From: Xanthobacteraceae bacterium
Lineage (GTDB): Bacteria; Pseudomonadota; Alphaproteobacteria; Rhizobiales; Xanthobacteraceae
Direction of reading: 5' to 3'
DNA: 64,000 nt
NCBI GenBank assembly: GCA_022841625.1
Contig: JALHRD010000025.1
Span: 1 to 64,000 of the forward strand
Shown here piece after piece: positions 43,036-52,593 of the stretch. Under the pieces are notes generated by a model that saw only the letters and a program-made list of their open reading frames with translations, ran no database searches and was not told where the DNA came from. The translations under genes and the position numbers were made by a program. Numbering within the stretch: the stretch's first letter is position 1; every line of letters begins with the position of its first letter.

Positions 43036-44163
43036 ATGGTCCGACCGATCAGGCGCATCGTCGCCGGCAACGACGATCGCGGCATCGCGGTCGCACTCAG
43101 CGACGGCCCCTCCCCCGACATTCGCCTTGACCCGGCGCGGCCCGGCTTTGCCATGACCCGCCTTTGGGTCCAGGACCAGACGCCGGCGCGCGCCAAAGGC
43201 GTCCGCGAGACCTTGCACCTACCCCATACGCTTGAGCCGCCAGCCCGCGGCTCAATCTGCCGTGCGGTCCAGTATCCGCCGGAGGCATCCTATATCGGCA
43301 AGGTCGGCGCCGCCGATGTCCGCGCCTGGTTTTCCGCTATGGGATCGCCTGGCGCACTGACCGCGTCTGGCAGCGCGCCGCATCCTTATATGCAGCGCAC
43401 CGCTTCGCTGGATTTCTGTTCCATCTTTGAGGGCACGATCACCCTTATCCTCGACGCAGCGGAGATCGACCTCAAGGCCGGCGACCAGGCGATCTTGTGC
43501 GGGGTCAGCCATGCCTGGCGCAACCGTTCGGACCGGCGCAGCATTGTGCTGATGTCGCAACATGCCGCATCGCCGGCCATGCCGATTCCCGCCGCACAAA
43601 CCACCGGCGAAAAGCCGCGCGGCGCCGTCAGATCGGTCCGCCGCGTCGTGGCCGGCCACAATGCCCTCGGTCAATCCGCGGTGCTCTACGACAGCGCCGT
43701 GCCGAACTACTTTCCGCGCGCCACCGGTACCTGTTTCTACGAGCTTTGGACGCTCGATCAGGTTCCCACCGGCCTCGCCGGTTCAACGGATGCTGGCGCA
43801 GCAGGACGCGCGTTCATGCATTCGCCACCGGCAAGCGGCGCGCATTGGCGCATCACCCATTCGCCGGCCAAGCGGGTTGAAGTAACGTCGAAAAGCGACC
43901 AGGCGAAGCTCGATGCCGAAAACGCGACCGGTGGCACCCAGCGCCTCGACGGCGCGCGCCATGCGGGCATGCATCGTACACCGTCGGTCGATTACGCGAT
44001 CTGCCTGGAAGGCGAGCGGCACCTCGTGCTCGAAGACAGCGACGTTCTCATCAAAGCAGGCGATGTAGTTATCCAGCTCGGCAACTGGCACTCCTGGGAA
44101 AATCGATCAGGCGTGCCGGTGCTAATGAGCTACATCATGATCGGCGGCGAGTTCGCGGCATAA
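43036..44163 (+). CDS. Two-domain cupin protein
   Basis: A 375-residue bicupin of unknown catalytic role. Each half has a cupin barrel: a first with MQRTASLDFCSIFEGTITLILD and AGDQAILCGVSHAWRNRS, and a second with MHRTPSVDYAICLEGERHLVLE and AGDVVIQLGNWHSWENRS. The His/Glu pattern could hold a metal, as in dioxygenases and isomerases, although the first motif's usual HxH is reduced to TxSxD. CAGGAG precedes the ATG. Twenty-seven bp after the Bug gene, so likely the same operon. Confidence 0.8.
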   Translation: MVRPIRRIVAGNDDRGIAVALSDGPSPDIRLDPARPGFAMTRLWVQDQTPARAKGVRETLHLPHTLEPPARGSICRAVQYPPEASYIGKVGAADVRAWFSAMGSPGALTASGSAPHPYMQRTASLDFCSIFEGTITLILDAAEIDLKAGDQAILCGVSHAWRNRSDRRSIVLMSQHAASPAMPIPAAQTTGEKPRGAVRSVRRVVAGHNALGQSAVLYDSAVPNYFPRATGTCFYELWTLDQVPTGLAGSTDAGAAGRAFMHSPPASGAHWRITHSPAKRVEVTSKSDQAKLDAENATGGTQRLDGARHAGMHRTPSVDYAICLEGERHLVLEDSDVLIKAGDVVIQLGNWHSWENRSGVPVLMSYIMIGGEFAA

Positions 44164-44216
44164 CGGAGGAGCGTCGCACGCCCGACACACGCCGCCGGAA
44201 TTTGCGCAAGCAACAA

Positions 44217-45923
44217 TCAACCGAGCGCCACGCCGCTGCCCTTTTTGGCGTTGGCATCCCAGAGGTGATGCAGGCTGCCGTTGATGCGTACGGTCATAAC
44301 CTCGACCACGGCGGTACGGCCGCCGCGCACGTCAGCAATCGCCGCCGATAATGTCGCAGCCAGATCGCCGGGCTTCTCCACGCGATAGGCTTTGGCGCCA
44401 AGCGCGCCCGCCAGCGCACAGATGTCGACACCCTGCCAGAATCGCGCGACCGCGAGCTTCTTGCTCTTGCCGCCATCCTGATCGGGAATTTTTCGGTTAT
44501 TCTTCACGACCACCAAAATCGGCGCATTGTTCCGGACCGATGTCTCGATATCCATCGCGGTCTCGTTCAGCGCCTCTTCGCCGATGAAAGCAGCGACCAG
44601 CTTGCTGGGATGCGCTTTCTTGGCACCCATGGCTGCGCCAATTGACCACCCCATCGCACTTTGCACTCCGAATCCCAGAAATGACCGCGGGCATGGCGCG
44701 ACATAATGCTGTGAGGTCGTGCCGCGAACCGTACCCGCATCATGCAGCACGATGGTTTCCGCAGGATCGACCAGCCGCGCGAATTCATGGGTTACCCGGA
44801 ACGGATTGATTGGCGTGTCCTCGGACTTCAACAGGGGCTCGCACACCGTCATCCAGCGCCGATGGAGTTCGCCGATCGCCTTAATTCGCGTCTCAACCGG
44901 CGCGAGCCGGGCCGCGGGAAGTCTCGACCGCGCGATCTCTGTCATTTGCTGCAAGACGACCTTAGCATCGCCGAGAATAGCCACATCCGCGATATGATCG
45001 CGATTCACCTCGACCGGATCGACGTCAACTTGAATGTGCCGTGTATGCAGGCTCGGGCGCACCACGGTCGCATGTTGCTTGAAACCGCAACCGATGGTGA
45101 GAATAACATCGGCGCTTTCGGCGGTCACCGTTGCCGGCAATGAACTGTAGGAGGCGCGGCCGAACCCGCCAATACCAAGCGCAAGACGATGATTCTCCGG
45201 AAATGCACTCTTGCCGTTTAGCGTCGTTGCGACTGGCAAGGTCAAGAGTTCAGCAAAGCAAACCAGTTGTTCGCTCGCCTCCGAAAACAGGACGCCCGCT
45301 CCGACATAAACATATGGCCGCTCAGCGTTGCTAATCATGTCAATTGCGATCGCGATCGCCGCCGGATCGCCACCGCCGCGAACGCGCGGCCGCGGCGACA
45401 CCGGCAGATATTCAAAATTTCCGACATCCATCTGTGCGACATCGAGCGGCACACCGAGCGCAACCGGCCCCGGCCGCCCGGTTCGCATATGCATGAAAGC
45501 GCGCCGCAATGTCTCCGACACCTTGGATGGGTCGTCGATCATGGCCGACCACTTGCTCACCGGCCCGAAAATTTCAAGGAACGGAATCTCCTTGGTGAAC
45601 TTGCTGGCGATCTTAGTGCGGTCATTGTGACCCGCCAGAAACAATACTGGCACCGAATCGCCCCATGAATTGACAATGCCTCCCATCAAATTGGCGGCGG
45701 CCGGCCCAGCATCCGTGAATACCACGGCGGGATTGCCGCTGGCGCGCGCAAAACCATCACAGATGTCGAATGCCACGCGCTCCTGGCGCGCATACATCAA
45801 CGAGACTTCTTCACATCCGGCGATGGCATCGATCACCGGCCAGATCGACTGGCCGGCAATGCCCGCGGCCAGCGTAATCCCTTCAGACACAAGCGCGCGA
45901 CTGATGGCCTGAGCGACATTCAT
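44217..45923 (-). CDS. Thiamine diphosphate-dependent enzyme (acetolactate synthase-like)
   Basis: A 568-residue ThDP enzyme with the three-domain plan of acetolactate synthase and oxalyl-CoA or benzoylformate decarboxylases. The N-terminal pyrimidine domain holds the activating Glu in MYARQERVAFDICDGFAR. A central domain follows (about 190-330, PYVYVGAGVLFSEAS), then a C-terminal PP domain with GFGVQSAMGWSIGAAMGAK and VVKNNRKIPDQDGG. The FAD and catalytic-loop residues of true acetolactate synthase are not clear, so a decarboxylase of a 2-oxo acid is likelier. ATG 45923 has AGGGAA upstream. Convergent with the cupin gene. Confidence 0.83.
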   Translation of the reverse strand: MNVAQAISRALVSEGITLAAGIAGQSIWPVIDAIAGCEEVSLMYARQERVAFDICDGFARASGNPAVVFTDAGPAAANLMGGIVNSWGDSVPVLFLAGHNDRTKIASKFTKEIPFLEIFGPVSKWSAMIDDPSKVSETLRRAFMHMRTGRPGPVALGVPLDVAQMDVGNFEYLPVSPRPRVRGGGDPAAIAIAIDMISNAERPYVYVGAGVLFSEASEQLVCFAELLTLPVATTLNGKSAFPENHRLALGIGGFGRASYSSLPATVTAESADVILTIGCGFKQHATVVRPSLHTRHIQVDVDPVEVNRDHIADVAILGDAKVVLQQMTEIARSRLPAARLAPVETRIKAIGELHRRWMTVCEPLLKSEDTPINPFRVTHEFARLVDPAETIVLHDAGTVRGTTSQHYVAPCPRSFLGFGVQSAMGWSIGAAMGAKKAHPSKLVAAFIGEEALNETAMDIETSVRNNAPILVVVKNNRKIPDQDGGKSKKLAVARFWQGVDICALAGALGAKAYRVEKPGDLAATLSAAIADVRGGRTAVVEVMTVRINGSLHHLWDANAKKGSGVALG

Positions 45924-46052
45924 ACGATGTTCCCTGCAATGCCGGAGCGTTAAAATCAGAGCGGGTGACCGATTTGACACCATACGACGACAGCCCGCAC
46001 GAAGCCAACCGCGCGGACCTCGGACATTGCCACCCGGACATCGCAGTCGGAA

Positions 46053-46919
46053 TTAGAGAGCGCCGCCTACCGCCGTCAATCGGCGTGCAGTCGCGTTCCG
46101 ACGATCGGCACTGGGAGCATAGAGCCCATGCTGATCCAGAACCGGCTTGAAATTGTCGTTGAGACCGATCACGGTCTCCGCCGCGCCAAGAACGAGATAT
46201 CCGTCCGATGCAACGGCACGTGTCATACGATCAAGTACGTCGATTTTTGTCGCTTGATCGAAATAAATCAAAACATTTCGGCAGAACACGATATCGAACG
46301 TCCCAAAGCCGGAAAAATCGTTCAAAAGATTGAATGAGCGAAACTGCACCATCGCACGAAGCTCCGGCGAAATCTGCCAAGCGTCGCCCGCTTTCGAAAA
46401 ATATTTGACCAGCATTTGAATCGGTAGCCCGCGCTGCACTTCAAACTGACTGTAAACTCCCGATTTCGCCTTCTCGAGAACTTCCCTCGACAAGTCGGTA
46501 GCGACAATTTCGATTTTCCAACCGACCAGTTCCGTTGCCAATTCCTTTAGACACATCGCAAATGAATATGGCTCCTGGCCAGTGGAAGCGGCCGCGCACC
46601 AAATTCGGATGCAGCGTTCATGAGCGCGCGCCGCCAGAAGCGCAGGAACGATGACTGCACGGAATTGGTCGAACGGAATCTTGTCGCGAAAGAACAGCGT
46701 CTCGTTGGTCAGCATCGCCTCGACGACGTCGACATCGAGCCCGCGCGGTACATTCGGTTGCCGCAATTTTCGAGCCAAATCTGAAAGATCGGCCAAACCG
46801 GCATTTCGGGCGACTGGCGCCAAACGGCTTTCAATTAAGTATTGCTTGTCGGCCGACAGCACCAGCCCAGAGCGCTCCTTCACGAAATTGCGAAGAAATT
46901 CAAAGTCCTGAAGATTCAC
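46053..46919 (-). CDS. cheR: Chemotaxis methyltransferase CheR
   Basis: Methylates chemoreceptor glutamates using SAM. A 288-residue protein starting from GTG 46919 (VNLQDFEFLRNFVKERSGLVL), inside a longer open frame whose upstream part is an artefact. The SAM site is CIRIWCAAASTGQEPYSFAM, with NVLIYFDQATK and VLGAAETVIGLND typical of CheR. Starts 20 nt inside the cheB end, indicating coupling. Last gene of the che cluster. Confidence 0.93.
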   Translation of the reverse strand: MNLQDFEFLRNFVKERSGLVLSADKQYLIESRLAPVARNAGLADLSDLARKLRQPNVPRGLDVDVVEAMLTNETLFFRDKIPFDQFRAVIVPALLAARAHERCIRIWCAAASTGQEPYSFAMCLKELATELVGWKIEIVATDLSREVLEKAKSGVYSQFEVQRGLPIQMLVKYFSKAGDAWQISPELRAMVQFRSFNLLNDFSGFGTFDIVFCRNVLIYFDQATKIDVLDRMTRAVASDGYLVLGAAETVIGLNDNFKPVLDQHGLYAPSADRRNATARRLTAVGGAL

Positions 46920-48072
46920 TCGCGCCCCCTGCGAACAGCCGAATAACTCTTTGACCGATCTGATCGAGAGGCAGCACAGCGGAGCAAAGCCCAGCACCCG
47001 CAACAGCGCCAGGCATGCCCCACACCACGCTGGATTCTTCATCTTGTGCGATGATCGAACCGCCGGACTCAACCAGCGTCGCGGCGCCACGCATGCCATC
47101 GGTTCCCATTCCAGTGAGGACCACTGCGAGCGCCCGAGAGCCCCACACCTCCGCCGCGGAATCAAATAATGGATCCGCGGCCGGCTTGCAAAAATTGACT
47201 GGCGCACCGTCGTCGAGCCCAATTGTCGCAACGCCACTGCGACGCTCAACCCGCATATGCATCCCGCCAGGCGCCACATAGATCCGCCCGGCCAGAATCT
47301 CCTCGCCGTCAACGGCTTCGCTTGCCGGCCGACCCGTTGCACGCGCAAGATGCTCCGCAAACACGGCCGTAAACGTTGGCGGCATATGCTGCACCACAAG
47401 AACCGGCGCTTGATCGATAACCTCGCCGATTCCCCGCAGGAGACTATTGATCGCTTGTGGACCACCGGTTGATGCGGCGACGAGCAGCACGCGTGGTGTT
47501 GCCGCGGGCTTTGAGCGCAATTGCGGCGCAACTGGCGGCGGCGGCGGTGGACTCGCAATCCGCGTCGCTTTTGGCGATTCGCGGTAAGCGATGGCATGTT
47601 TCGCGCGTTCCGACCGTTGCTGGCGCCGCAAGCCCAGCGCCTTGATCTTCTCAATGAGCTCACGCCGAAACGATGAAACCGAGGTAACTTCGCGCGTGGT
47701 TTGCGGCTTGGGAATGTAATCGGCGGCGCCCAGGGCGAGCGCGCGCAAGCTGATCTTGGCATTGTGGAGCGTCAATGTCGACGCCATGATCACAACGAGA
47801 TCGTTTTTCTTCCCCAATAGTTGTGGTAGCGCCGTAATGCCATCCGTATCTGGCATATCGACATCGAGGATAACGACGTCGGGTGCGGCGCGATCGAACC
47901 CGTCGATGGCTTCGCGACCGCTGCGCATCAATCCGACCAGCTGCAGTCCAGGCTCAGTCTCGATCCAACGAGCAAGCTGACCCCGCATCACGATAGCGTC
48001 ATCAACGACCATCACCCGGATCGGCCCATTCCGATCCGTGCGCGGCGGCTGCACAGCAATGGCTATATTCAT
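46900..48072 (-). CDS. cheB: Chemotaxis methylesterase CheB
   Basis: Receiver-methylesterase that demethylates or deamidates receptors. At 390 residues, the receiver has VMVVDDAIVMRGQLAR and the acceptor Asp in VVILDVDMPDTDG. A linker rich in Pro and Arg follows. The esterase domain holds Ser in LLVAASTGGPQAINSLL, His in VVQHMPPTFTAVFAEHL and Asp in VVLTGMGTDGMRGAATLV. Followed by cheR. Confidence 0.95.
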   Translation of the reverse strand: MNIAIAVQPPRTDRNGPIRVMVVDDAIVMRGQLARWIETEPGLQLVGLMRSGREAIDGFDRAAPDVVILDVDMPDTDGITALPQLLGKKNDLVVIMASTLTLHNAKISLRALALGAADYIPKPQTTREVTSVSSFRRELIEKIKALGLRRQQRSERAKHAIAYRESPKATRIASPPPPPPVAPQLRSKPAATPRVLLVAASTGGPQAINSLLRGIGEVIDQAPVLVVQHMPPTFTAVFAEHLARATGRPASEAVDGEEILAGRIYVAPGGMHMRVERRSGVATIGLDDGAPVNFCKPAADPLFDSAAEVWGSRALAVVLTGMGTDGMRGAATLVESGGSIIAQDEESSVVWGMPGAVAGAGLCSAVLPLDQIGQRVIRLFAGGASESSGL

Positions 48073-48111
48073 TGTACTTCACCAAGCTATAGAAAATCAG
48101 GCCCGACGACG

Positions 48112-48477
48112 TTAGATCAGTCCGACTTCCTGAAATTTCGCCTCAACAATTTCCTTATCGAACGGCTTCATGATGTATTCGTTGGCACCGGCATGCAGCG
48201 CCCGCGCGATGTGCGCCACGTCGTTTTCCGTGGTGCAGAATACAACCTTCGGCCGCTCGCCATCCGGAAGACGCCGAAGCGACCGCAGAAATTCGAAGCC
48301 GTCCATATTCGGCATGTTCCAATCCAGCAGAATCGCGTCGGGCATCTTGCTGCGACAAGCTTCCAAAGCCTGCACGCCGTCCTCGGCCTCAGAGATGCTG
48401 AAGTCGAGTCCTTCAATAATGCGACGCGCCACCTTTCGGATGACGCTCGAGTCGTCCACGATCAAACACGTCTTCAT
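48112..48477 (-). CDS. cheY: Single-domain response regulator CheY-like
   Basis: A 121-residue receiver with acidic pair D8-D9, phospho-acceptor D52 (LLDWNMPNMDG), Thr in VVFCTTENDVAH and Lys in YIMKPFDKEIVEAKF. The WNMP around the acceptor is typical of alphaproteobacterial CheY-like regulators linked to this type of che cluster. It probably passes the CheA signal to the motor; a role as phosphate sink is possible. Confidence 0.9.
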   Translation of the reverse strand: MKTCLIVDDSSVIRKVARRIIEGLDFSISEAEDGVQALEACRSKMPDAILLDWNMPNMDGFEFLRSLRRLPDGERPKVVFCTTENDVAHIARALHAGANEYIMKPFDKEIVEAKFQEVGLI

Positions 48478-48546
48478 GACTACCTCACTACTGTTTCCAT
48501 AACGATCAAGCTATTCCTCTCGGTAACTTCTGCACTCTCCGGTTGT

Positions 48547-49020
48547 TCAGGCAGCCTCTACCCGTACGGCAGATTCGAGCAGACGCTCGACATCGAGAAT
48601 CACCAGCAGTTCATTGTCGAGCCGATGCACACCGGCACTTACATGGGCGATCTCGGGATCAAGATTGATCGGATTGTCCTCGCGACTACTGTCCGACAGC
48701 TTCAGTACCTCGCCAATGACGTCGATCAACAAGCCGTATGATTCTCCCCGACATTCAACGCCGACGGCCATTCGCTGCGATCCGGCCGCAAGTGCTTCAA
48801 GGCCGAGCCTACGACGCATGTCGATTGCCGTAACGATACGGCCGCGCAGATTGAGAAGCCCGGCGATCTCCGGCGGTGCCAGCGGTACCCGCGTCAACCG
48901 ATCCGGCGCAAAAACATCTTGCACCCGATTAATGGGAATACCGAATAATTGACCGCCCACCGTTGCGGTGACATATTCCTGGCCGTTTTCTTGCTGGCCG
49001 TTTTCTTCCGACACGCTCAT
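48547..49020 (-). CDS. cheW: Chemotaxis coupling protein CheW
   Basis: A 157-residue scaffold bridging receptors and CheA. The body is one CheW domain: YVTATVGGQLFGIPINRVQDVF, PEIAGLLNLRGRIVTAIDMRRRLGL and SYGLLIDVIGEVLKLSDS. The N-terminal Glu/Gln-rich leader (MSVSEENGQQENGQE) is an extra. Eight bp after cheA. Confidence 0.95.
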   Translation of the reverse strand: MSVSEENGQQENGQEYVTATVGGQLFGIPINRVQDVFAPDRLTRVPLAPPEIAGLLNLRGRIVTAIDMRRRLGLEALAAGSQRMAVGVECRGESYGLLIDVIGEVLKLSDSSREDNPINLDPEIAHVSAGVHRLDNELLVILDVERLLESAVRVEAA

Positions 49021-49028
49021 CTGATACC

Positions 49029-51635
49029 CTAAGCCGCCTTCGCCAAGCCGGCGGTCTGTTCCTTCAGCGCAGCGATCAATCCCGGCCGGTCAAATTTTGC
49101 CACGTAGTCGTGCAGACCGACCTGCCGCCCGCGCTCGATCGCCTCCGCGGAAATCAGGGTTGAAAGTCCGATAACCGGTAGATTGGCGGTGCGCGGATTG
49201 GCGCGCACTTCAGATGTGAGCGCGAAACCGTCCCGCTCCGGCATATCGATGTCCGTTACAACGACGTCGAAACGACGACCGCCCTGCAACAGCGCCAGAG
49301 CTTCATTGGCGGACGATGCGGTTGTAACGACGAATCCGGCTGCCCTCAGCACTGGCGCCAGCATGTTACGGAAGAACGCGGCATCGTCGACCAGCAAGAC
49401 CTGACTCGGCGACGCTGTCGGACGTTGATCCTGCCAAGTCTGCCAGTCCTCAAACGCCAACGGCAGATAATGCGCGATATCGATCACCTCGGTCGCCTGG
49501 CCCTTGATCACTGCCGATCCCAGAATCCCGGCCGTGGCGCTTTCCAGTTCAACGGCAAACTGCTCCTCGACGATGTCGACAATCTCGTCGACCACCAGAG
49601 CCATCGATCGATTCTCATTCGAGAACACCAGCAATGGTTGCCCGCCGCTTTCCCTAATCTTCATATCGCTGTTGGCCAGAATCAGCGGGATGAGCTGCCC
49701 GCGATACTGCAACACGCTGCGATTGTCGGCTCTTTCGATCTTTTTGGGATCGACCACCTCCAAGCGCGTAACCAGCGAGAGCGGCACCGCCTTGAGCTGC
49801 GGCGACCCCGCACGAAACAGCAGCATGGATTCGGCCGCGGCCCCCGTCGTTTCCGGCGTGGACGCAGTTTCGGCGGTGAGTTGCCGGGATGTCGTTCCAA
49901 CCAATTGTTGCGCAACGCCATTCGGATCGATGATCAGGATCACCGCACCGTCGCCAAGGATTGTGTTCCCGCAAAACATCGGAATGTTCCGCAGCTTGCC
50001 CGACATCGGCTTGACCACAATTTCTTCGGTGTGAAAGACGGCGTCGACCACGATTCCGAATGATTGACCGCCGACTTGCATGACGACGATAAAGCCGATC
50101 CCGACATCGTCATCGACGGCCGTATTGATCATGAGCAGGGTGCTCAACCGAAACAACGGCAGCAGCTTGTTCCGCAACCTGAGAACGGCCGCGCCTTTAA
50201 TACGCTCAATGCGGTGCTCGGAGTCCTTTCGCGCGCGCACAAGTTCGGTCACCGCAAATTGCGGGATCGCAAATCGATCCCCATCGCTTTGAACAATCAG
50301 GGCCGAGACAATCGCGAGCGTCAGCGGAATCTTCAGGATGAAGCTTGTGCCCTGCCCAAATACGGACCTCACTTCAATGGCGCCACCGATCTGATTCAGG
50401 TTGGCACGAACGACGTCCATACCGACGCCACGACCCGAGACGCTGGTTATCTTCGCGGAGGTCGAGAACCCGGGGAAGAAGATAAACTGTTGGATCTGCA
50501 AATCCGTCATTGCGTCGGCGTCGGGCGCCGAAACCAAGCCACGCGCAATGGCCAGTTCCTTGATCCGCGCCGTATCGAGGCCGCGTCCATCGTCCGCTAC
50601 TTCGACAACGATGTAACCACCTTCGTGCCACGCGGCGAGTCTGATCGTTCCCTGCTCGGGCTTTCCGGCAACCCGGCGATCGGCGGGCATTTCCAACCCG
50701 TGGTCCGCCGAATTGCGAACCATGTGGATCAATGGATCCTTGATGAGATCGAGCACCTGACGGTCGAGCTCGGTTTCCGCGCCTTGCATCACCAGCTCGA
50801 CCGGCTTGCCAAGCTCGGTGGACAGATCGCGCACAATGCGCGGCAGCTTTTGCCATGCAGTACCGATTGGCTGCATGCGCGTCTTCATGACGCCTTCTTG
50901 CAGTTCGGCCGTGACACTTGAGAGCCGTTGGAGCGGAGCCTTGAATTCGGTGTCGACGTTCCGACGACCGATATCGAGCAACTGGTTGCGCGTGAGCACC
51001 AGTTCCGAGACCATTGTCATCAGGTGTTCGAGCGTGTCGACATTCACACGAATCGACTGGTTCGCGATCCTGCTATCCGATCGTCCGTCATCCCGCCGAT
51101 CGGCATCGTCGCCGTCGGTGGGGTCGATCTGCACGGCTAGCGACGGGGCCTGCGGCGCAGAACGAATATGGGGAGCGGGTGCGCTGCGGTTCGTTCGCTC
51201 GAGTTGCTCGATGATGTCTTCGCTCGGCTGCGAATCTTTCAGTTCTTTCGGCGCCGACCCAACCGCGGCGCTCACGCGGCCGAGCGCTTCGACCAGATCT
51301 TTGTCGTCGCCGGCCGGTTCCACCTCATTTTTCTCGAGCTGATCGAGCAGCATTTTCACCCGATCAATCGACGCAAGAACCAGCGTCACGGCCTCGCCGG
51401 TCACTGGCGTGCCGTCGCGAAACTTGCTCATCAGCGTCTCAGCCGCATGCGTCAGCGCTTCAAGGCGCGGCAGGTTGAGAAAGCCGCAGGTACCCTTGAT
51501 GGTGTGGACGAGGCGAAAGACGTTATTGAGAATGGTCGCATCGTTGGGATTTTGCTCAAAACGCACGAGCTCAACATCGACAACGTCGATGTTCTCATGC
51601 GTTTCCGTGAGGAAATCCCGCAACAACTCGTCCAT
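49029..51635 (-). CDS. cheA: Hybrid chemotaxis histidine kinase CheA with receiver domain
   Basis: An 868-residue kinase. An HPt domain has its phospho-acceptor at H44 (LVHTIKGTCGFLN), then come a linker, dimerisation and ATPase domains (RNSADHGLEMPADR, GRGVGMDVVRANLNQIGG), two CheW-like regulatory domains (about 430-570 and 600-730) and a C-terminal receiver (about 740-865) with acceptor Asp in VVVTDIDMPERDG. Classical CheA has one CheW domain and no receiver. This hybrid form is known in alphaproteobacterial secondary che systems. ATG 51635 is used. First gene of cheA-cheW-cheY-cheB-cheR. Confidence 0.93.
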   Translation of the reverse strand: MDELLRDFLTETHENIDVVDVELVRFEQNPNDATILNNVFRLVHTIKGTCGFLNLPRLEALTHAAETLMSKFRDGTPVTGEAVTLVLASIDRVKMLLDQLEKNEVEPAGDDKDLVEALGRVSAAVGSAPKELKDSQPSEDIIEQLERTNRSAPAPHIRSAPQAPSLAVQIDPTDGDDADRRDDGRSDSRIANQSIRVNVDTLEHLMTMVSELVLTRNQLLDIGRRNVDTEFKAPLQRLSSVTAELQEGVMKTRMQPIGTAWQKLPRIVRDLSTELGKPVELVMQGAETELDRQVLDLIKDPLIHMVRNSADHGLEMPADRRVAGKPEQGTIRLAAWHEGGYIVVEVADDGRGLDTARIKELAIARGLVSAPDADAMTDLQIQQFIFFPGFSTSAKITSVSGRGVGMDVVRANLNQIGGAIEVRSVFGQGTSFILKIPLTLAIVSALIVQSDGDRFAIPQFAVTELVRARKDSEHRIERIKGAAVLRLRNKLLPLFRLSTLLMINTAVDDDVGIGFIVVMQVGGQSFGIVVDAVFHTEEIVVKPMSGKLRNIPMFCGNTILGDGAVILIIDPNGVAQQLVGTTSRQLTAETASTPETTGAAAESMLLFRAGSPQLKAVPLSLVTRLEVVDPKKIERADNRSVLQYRGQLIPLILANSDMKIRESGGQPLLVFSNENRSMALVVDEIVDIVEEQFAVELESATAGILGSAVIKGQATEVIDIAHYLPLAFEDWQTWQDQRPTASPSQVLLVDDAAFFRNMLAPVLRAAGFVVTTASSANEALALLQGGRRFDVVVTDIDMPERDGFALTSEVRANPRTANLPVIGLSTLISAEAIERGRQVGLHDYVAKFDRPGLIAALKEQTAGLAKAA

Positions 51636-51762
51636 GTCGGCCGAAACTCTCAACAACAAAACAAACGCCGCCCAACGCGCAATCTTTTGGGAGCCGGATC
51701 AGTGTGTTGGCAAAGGGTTTAATTTCCGTGCATACCGCCCGGCACCGGGTCGGCGCGGCGCG

Positions 51763-51777
51763 TTAAGACGGCGTTAG
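51763..51777 (-). promoter_or_regulatory. CtrA-like box upstream of cheA
   Basis: On the minus strand CTAA-CGCCGTC-TTAA, one mismatch from TTAA-N7-TTAA, 128 bp upstream of the cheA ATG. Suggests the che operon could be under CtrA, whose phosphotransferase gene chpT lies just upstream. Confidence 0.4.
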
Positions 51778-51814
51778 CAATATTGGCGGGGCCAAAATAG
51801 GCCGATATCACGGC

Positions 51815-52453
51815 CTATTGGGTTGCTACGATCACGGTGTCGCCTTCGAGCGTGAGCCCGACCGTCACGCCGCAGGCCTTGGCCAAGAGTCCGGTGTAAA
51901 ATGGCTGGATAGCGTGTGCATCCACCGTCCCGCTTTCTGGCTGACCTTCGAGCAGGCCCGGGACGGCTTGCGGGATACGCGCATTGACGCCGGTCGCGGT
52001 GATACGGAACCCTATTTCGTCACCGGTTCCAACCGGCTCCACGGTCAAGACGCCACCGCGCGGAATCGCGCCACCGGCAATCACCAGCAAATTGAGCAGC
52101 AGTTTAACGCGATTCTTGGGCAACAGCGCGCGTTGCAGAGTCCAGGTCAGCTTCACTTTGTCATCTTCGATGAAGCCACGCGCCATATTCTCAGCGTCGC
52201 CGGTATCGACCTGCGCGCCGACCGAACCCGCGGCGCCAAACGCGATCCGGCAAAATTGCAGCCGCGCCGAGGCGGTTCGCGCGCTCTTCTTGATCAGATC
52301 CATCGCAAACGTCTTGGTTTCAGCGTCGTTGCTTTCCTCCAAGACCTCGAGCCCGTTCACGATCGCACCCGTGGGGCTGATCAGATCGTGGCAGATGCGG
52401 GAGCAAAGCAGCGCGGCGAGATCAAGCGAATCGAGTGTCACGGGGCCGGACAT
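51815..52453 (-). CDS. chpT: Histidine phosphotransferase ChpT
   Basis: Relays phosphate from CckA to CtrA (and CpdR) in the alphaproteobacterial cell-cycle circuit. The 212 residues begin with the DHp-like helix LDLAALLCSRICHDLISPTGAIVNG containing the phospho-acceptor His in CHDLISP, followed by a degenerate ATPase-like domain (NLLVIAGGAIPRGGVLTVEP). ATG 52453 is preferred over a long upstream frame. The ctrA gene lies about 10 kb away, on the other strand. Confidence 0.9.
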   Translation of the reverse strand: MSGPVTLDSLDLAALLCSRICHDLISPTGAIVNGLEVLEESNDAETKTFAMDLIKKSARTASARLQFCRIAFGAAGSVGAQVDTGDAENMARGFIEDDKVKLTWTLQRALLPKNRVKLLLNLLVIAGGAIPRGGVLTVEPVGTGDEIGFRITATGVNARIPQAVPGLLEGQPESGTVDAHAIQPFYTGLLAKACGVTVGLTLEGDTVIVATQ

Positions 52454-52593
52454 AACGGTGTCTCCGGTGGGCGGGTTCAGCGCAAGCGCAAGGACGCAAT
52501 TTGGTACGCGACTTAGGGCGCGACTCAGTCCACGTAGCGTGAGCGCGCCGATGTGATACACCGCGTTCGCTTGTCCTGCCAAGGTACGACACC

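Noticed and set aside
46920-47762. 5' extension of the cheR frame antisense-like over cheB
   Set aside because: The open frame runs on by chance in GC-rich DNA; the CheR family begins at VNLQDFEF and cheB occupies this stretch on the same strand in another frame.
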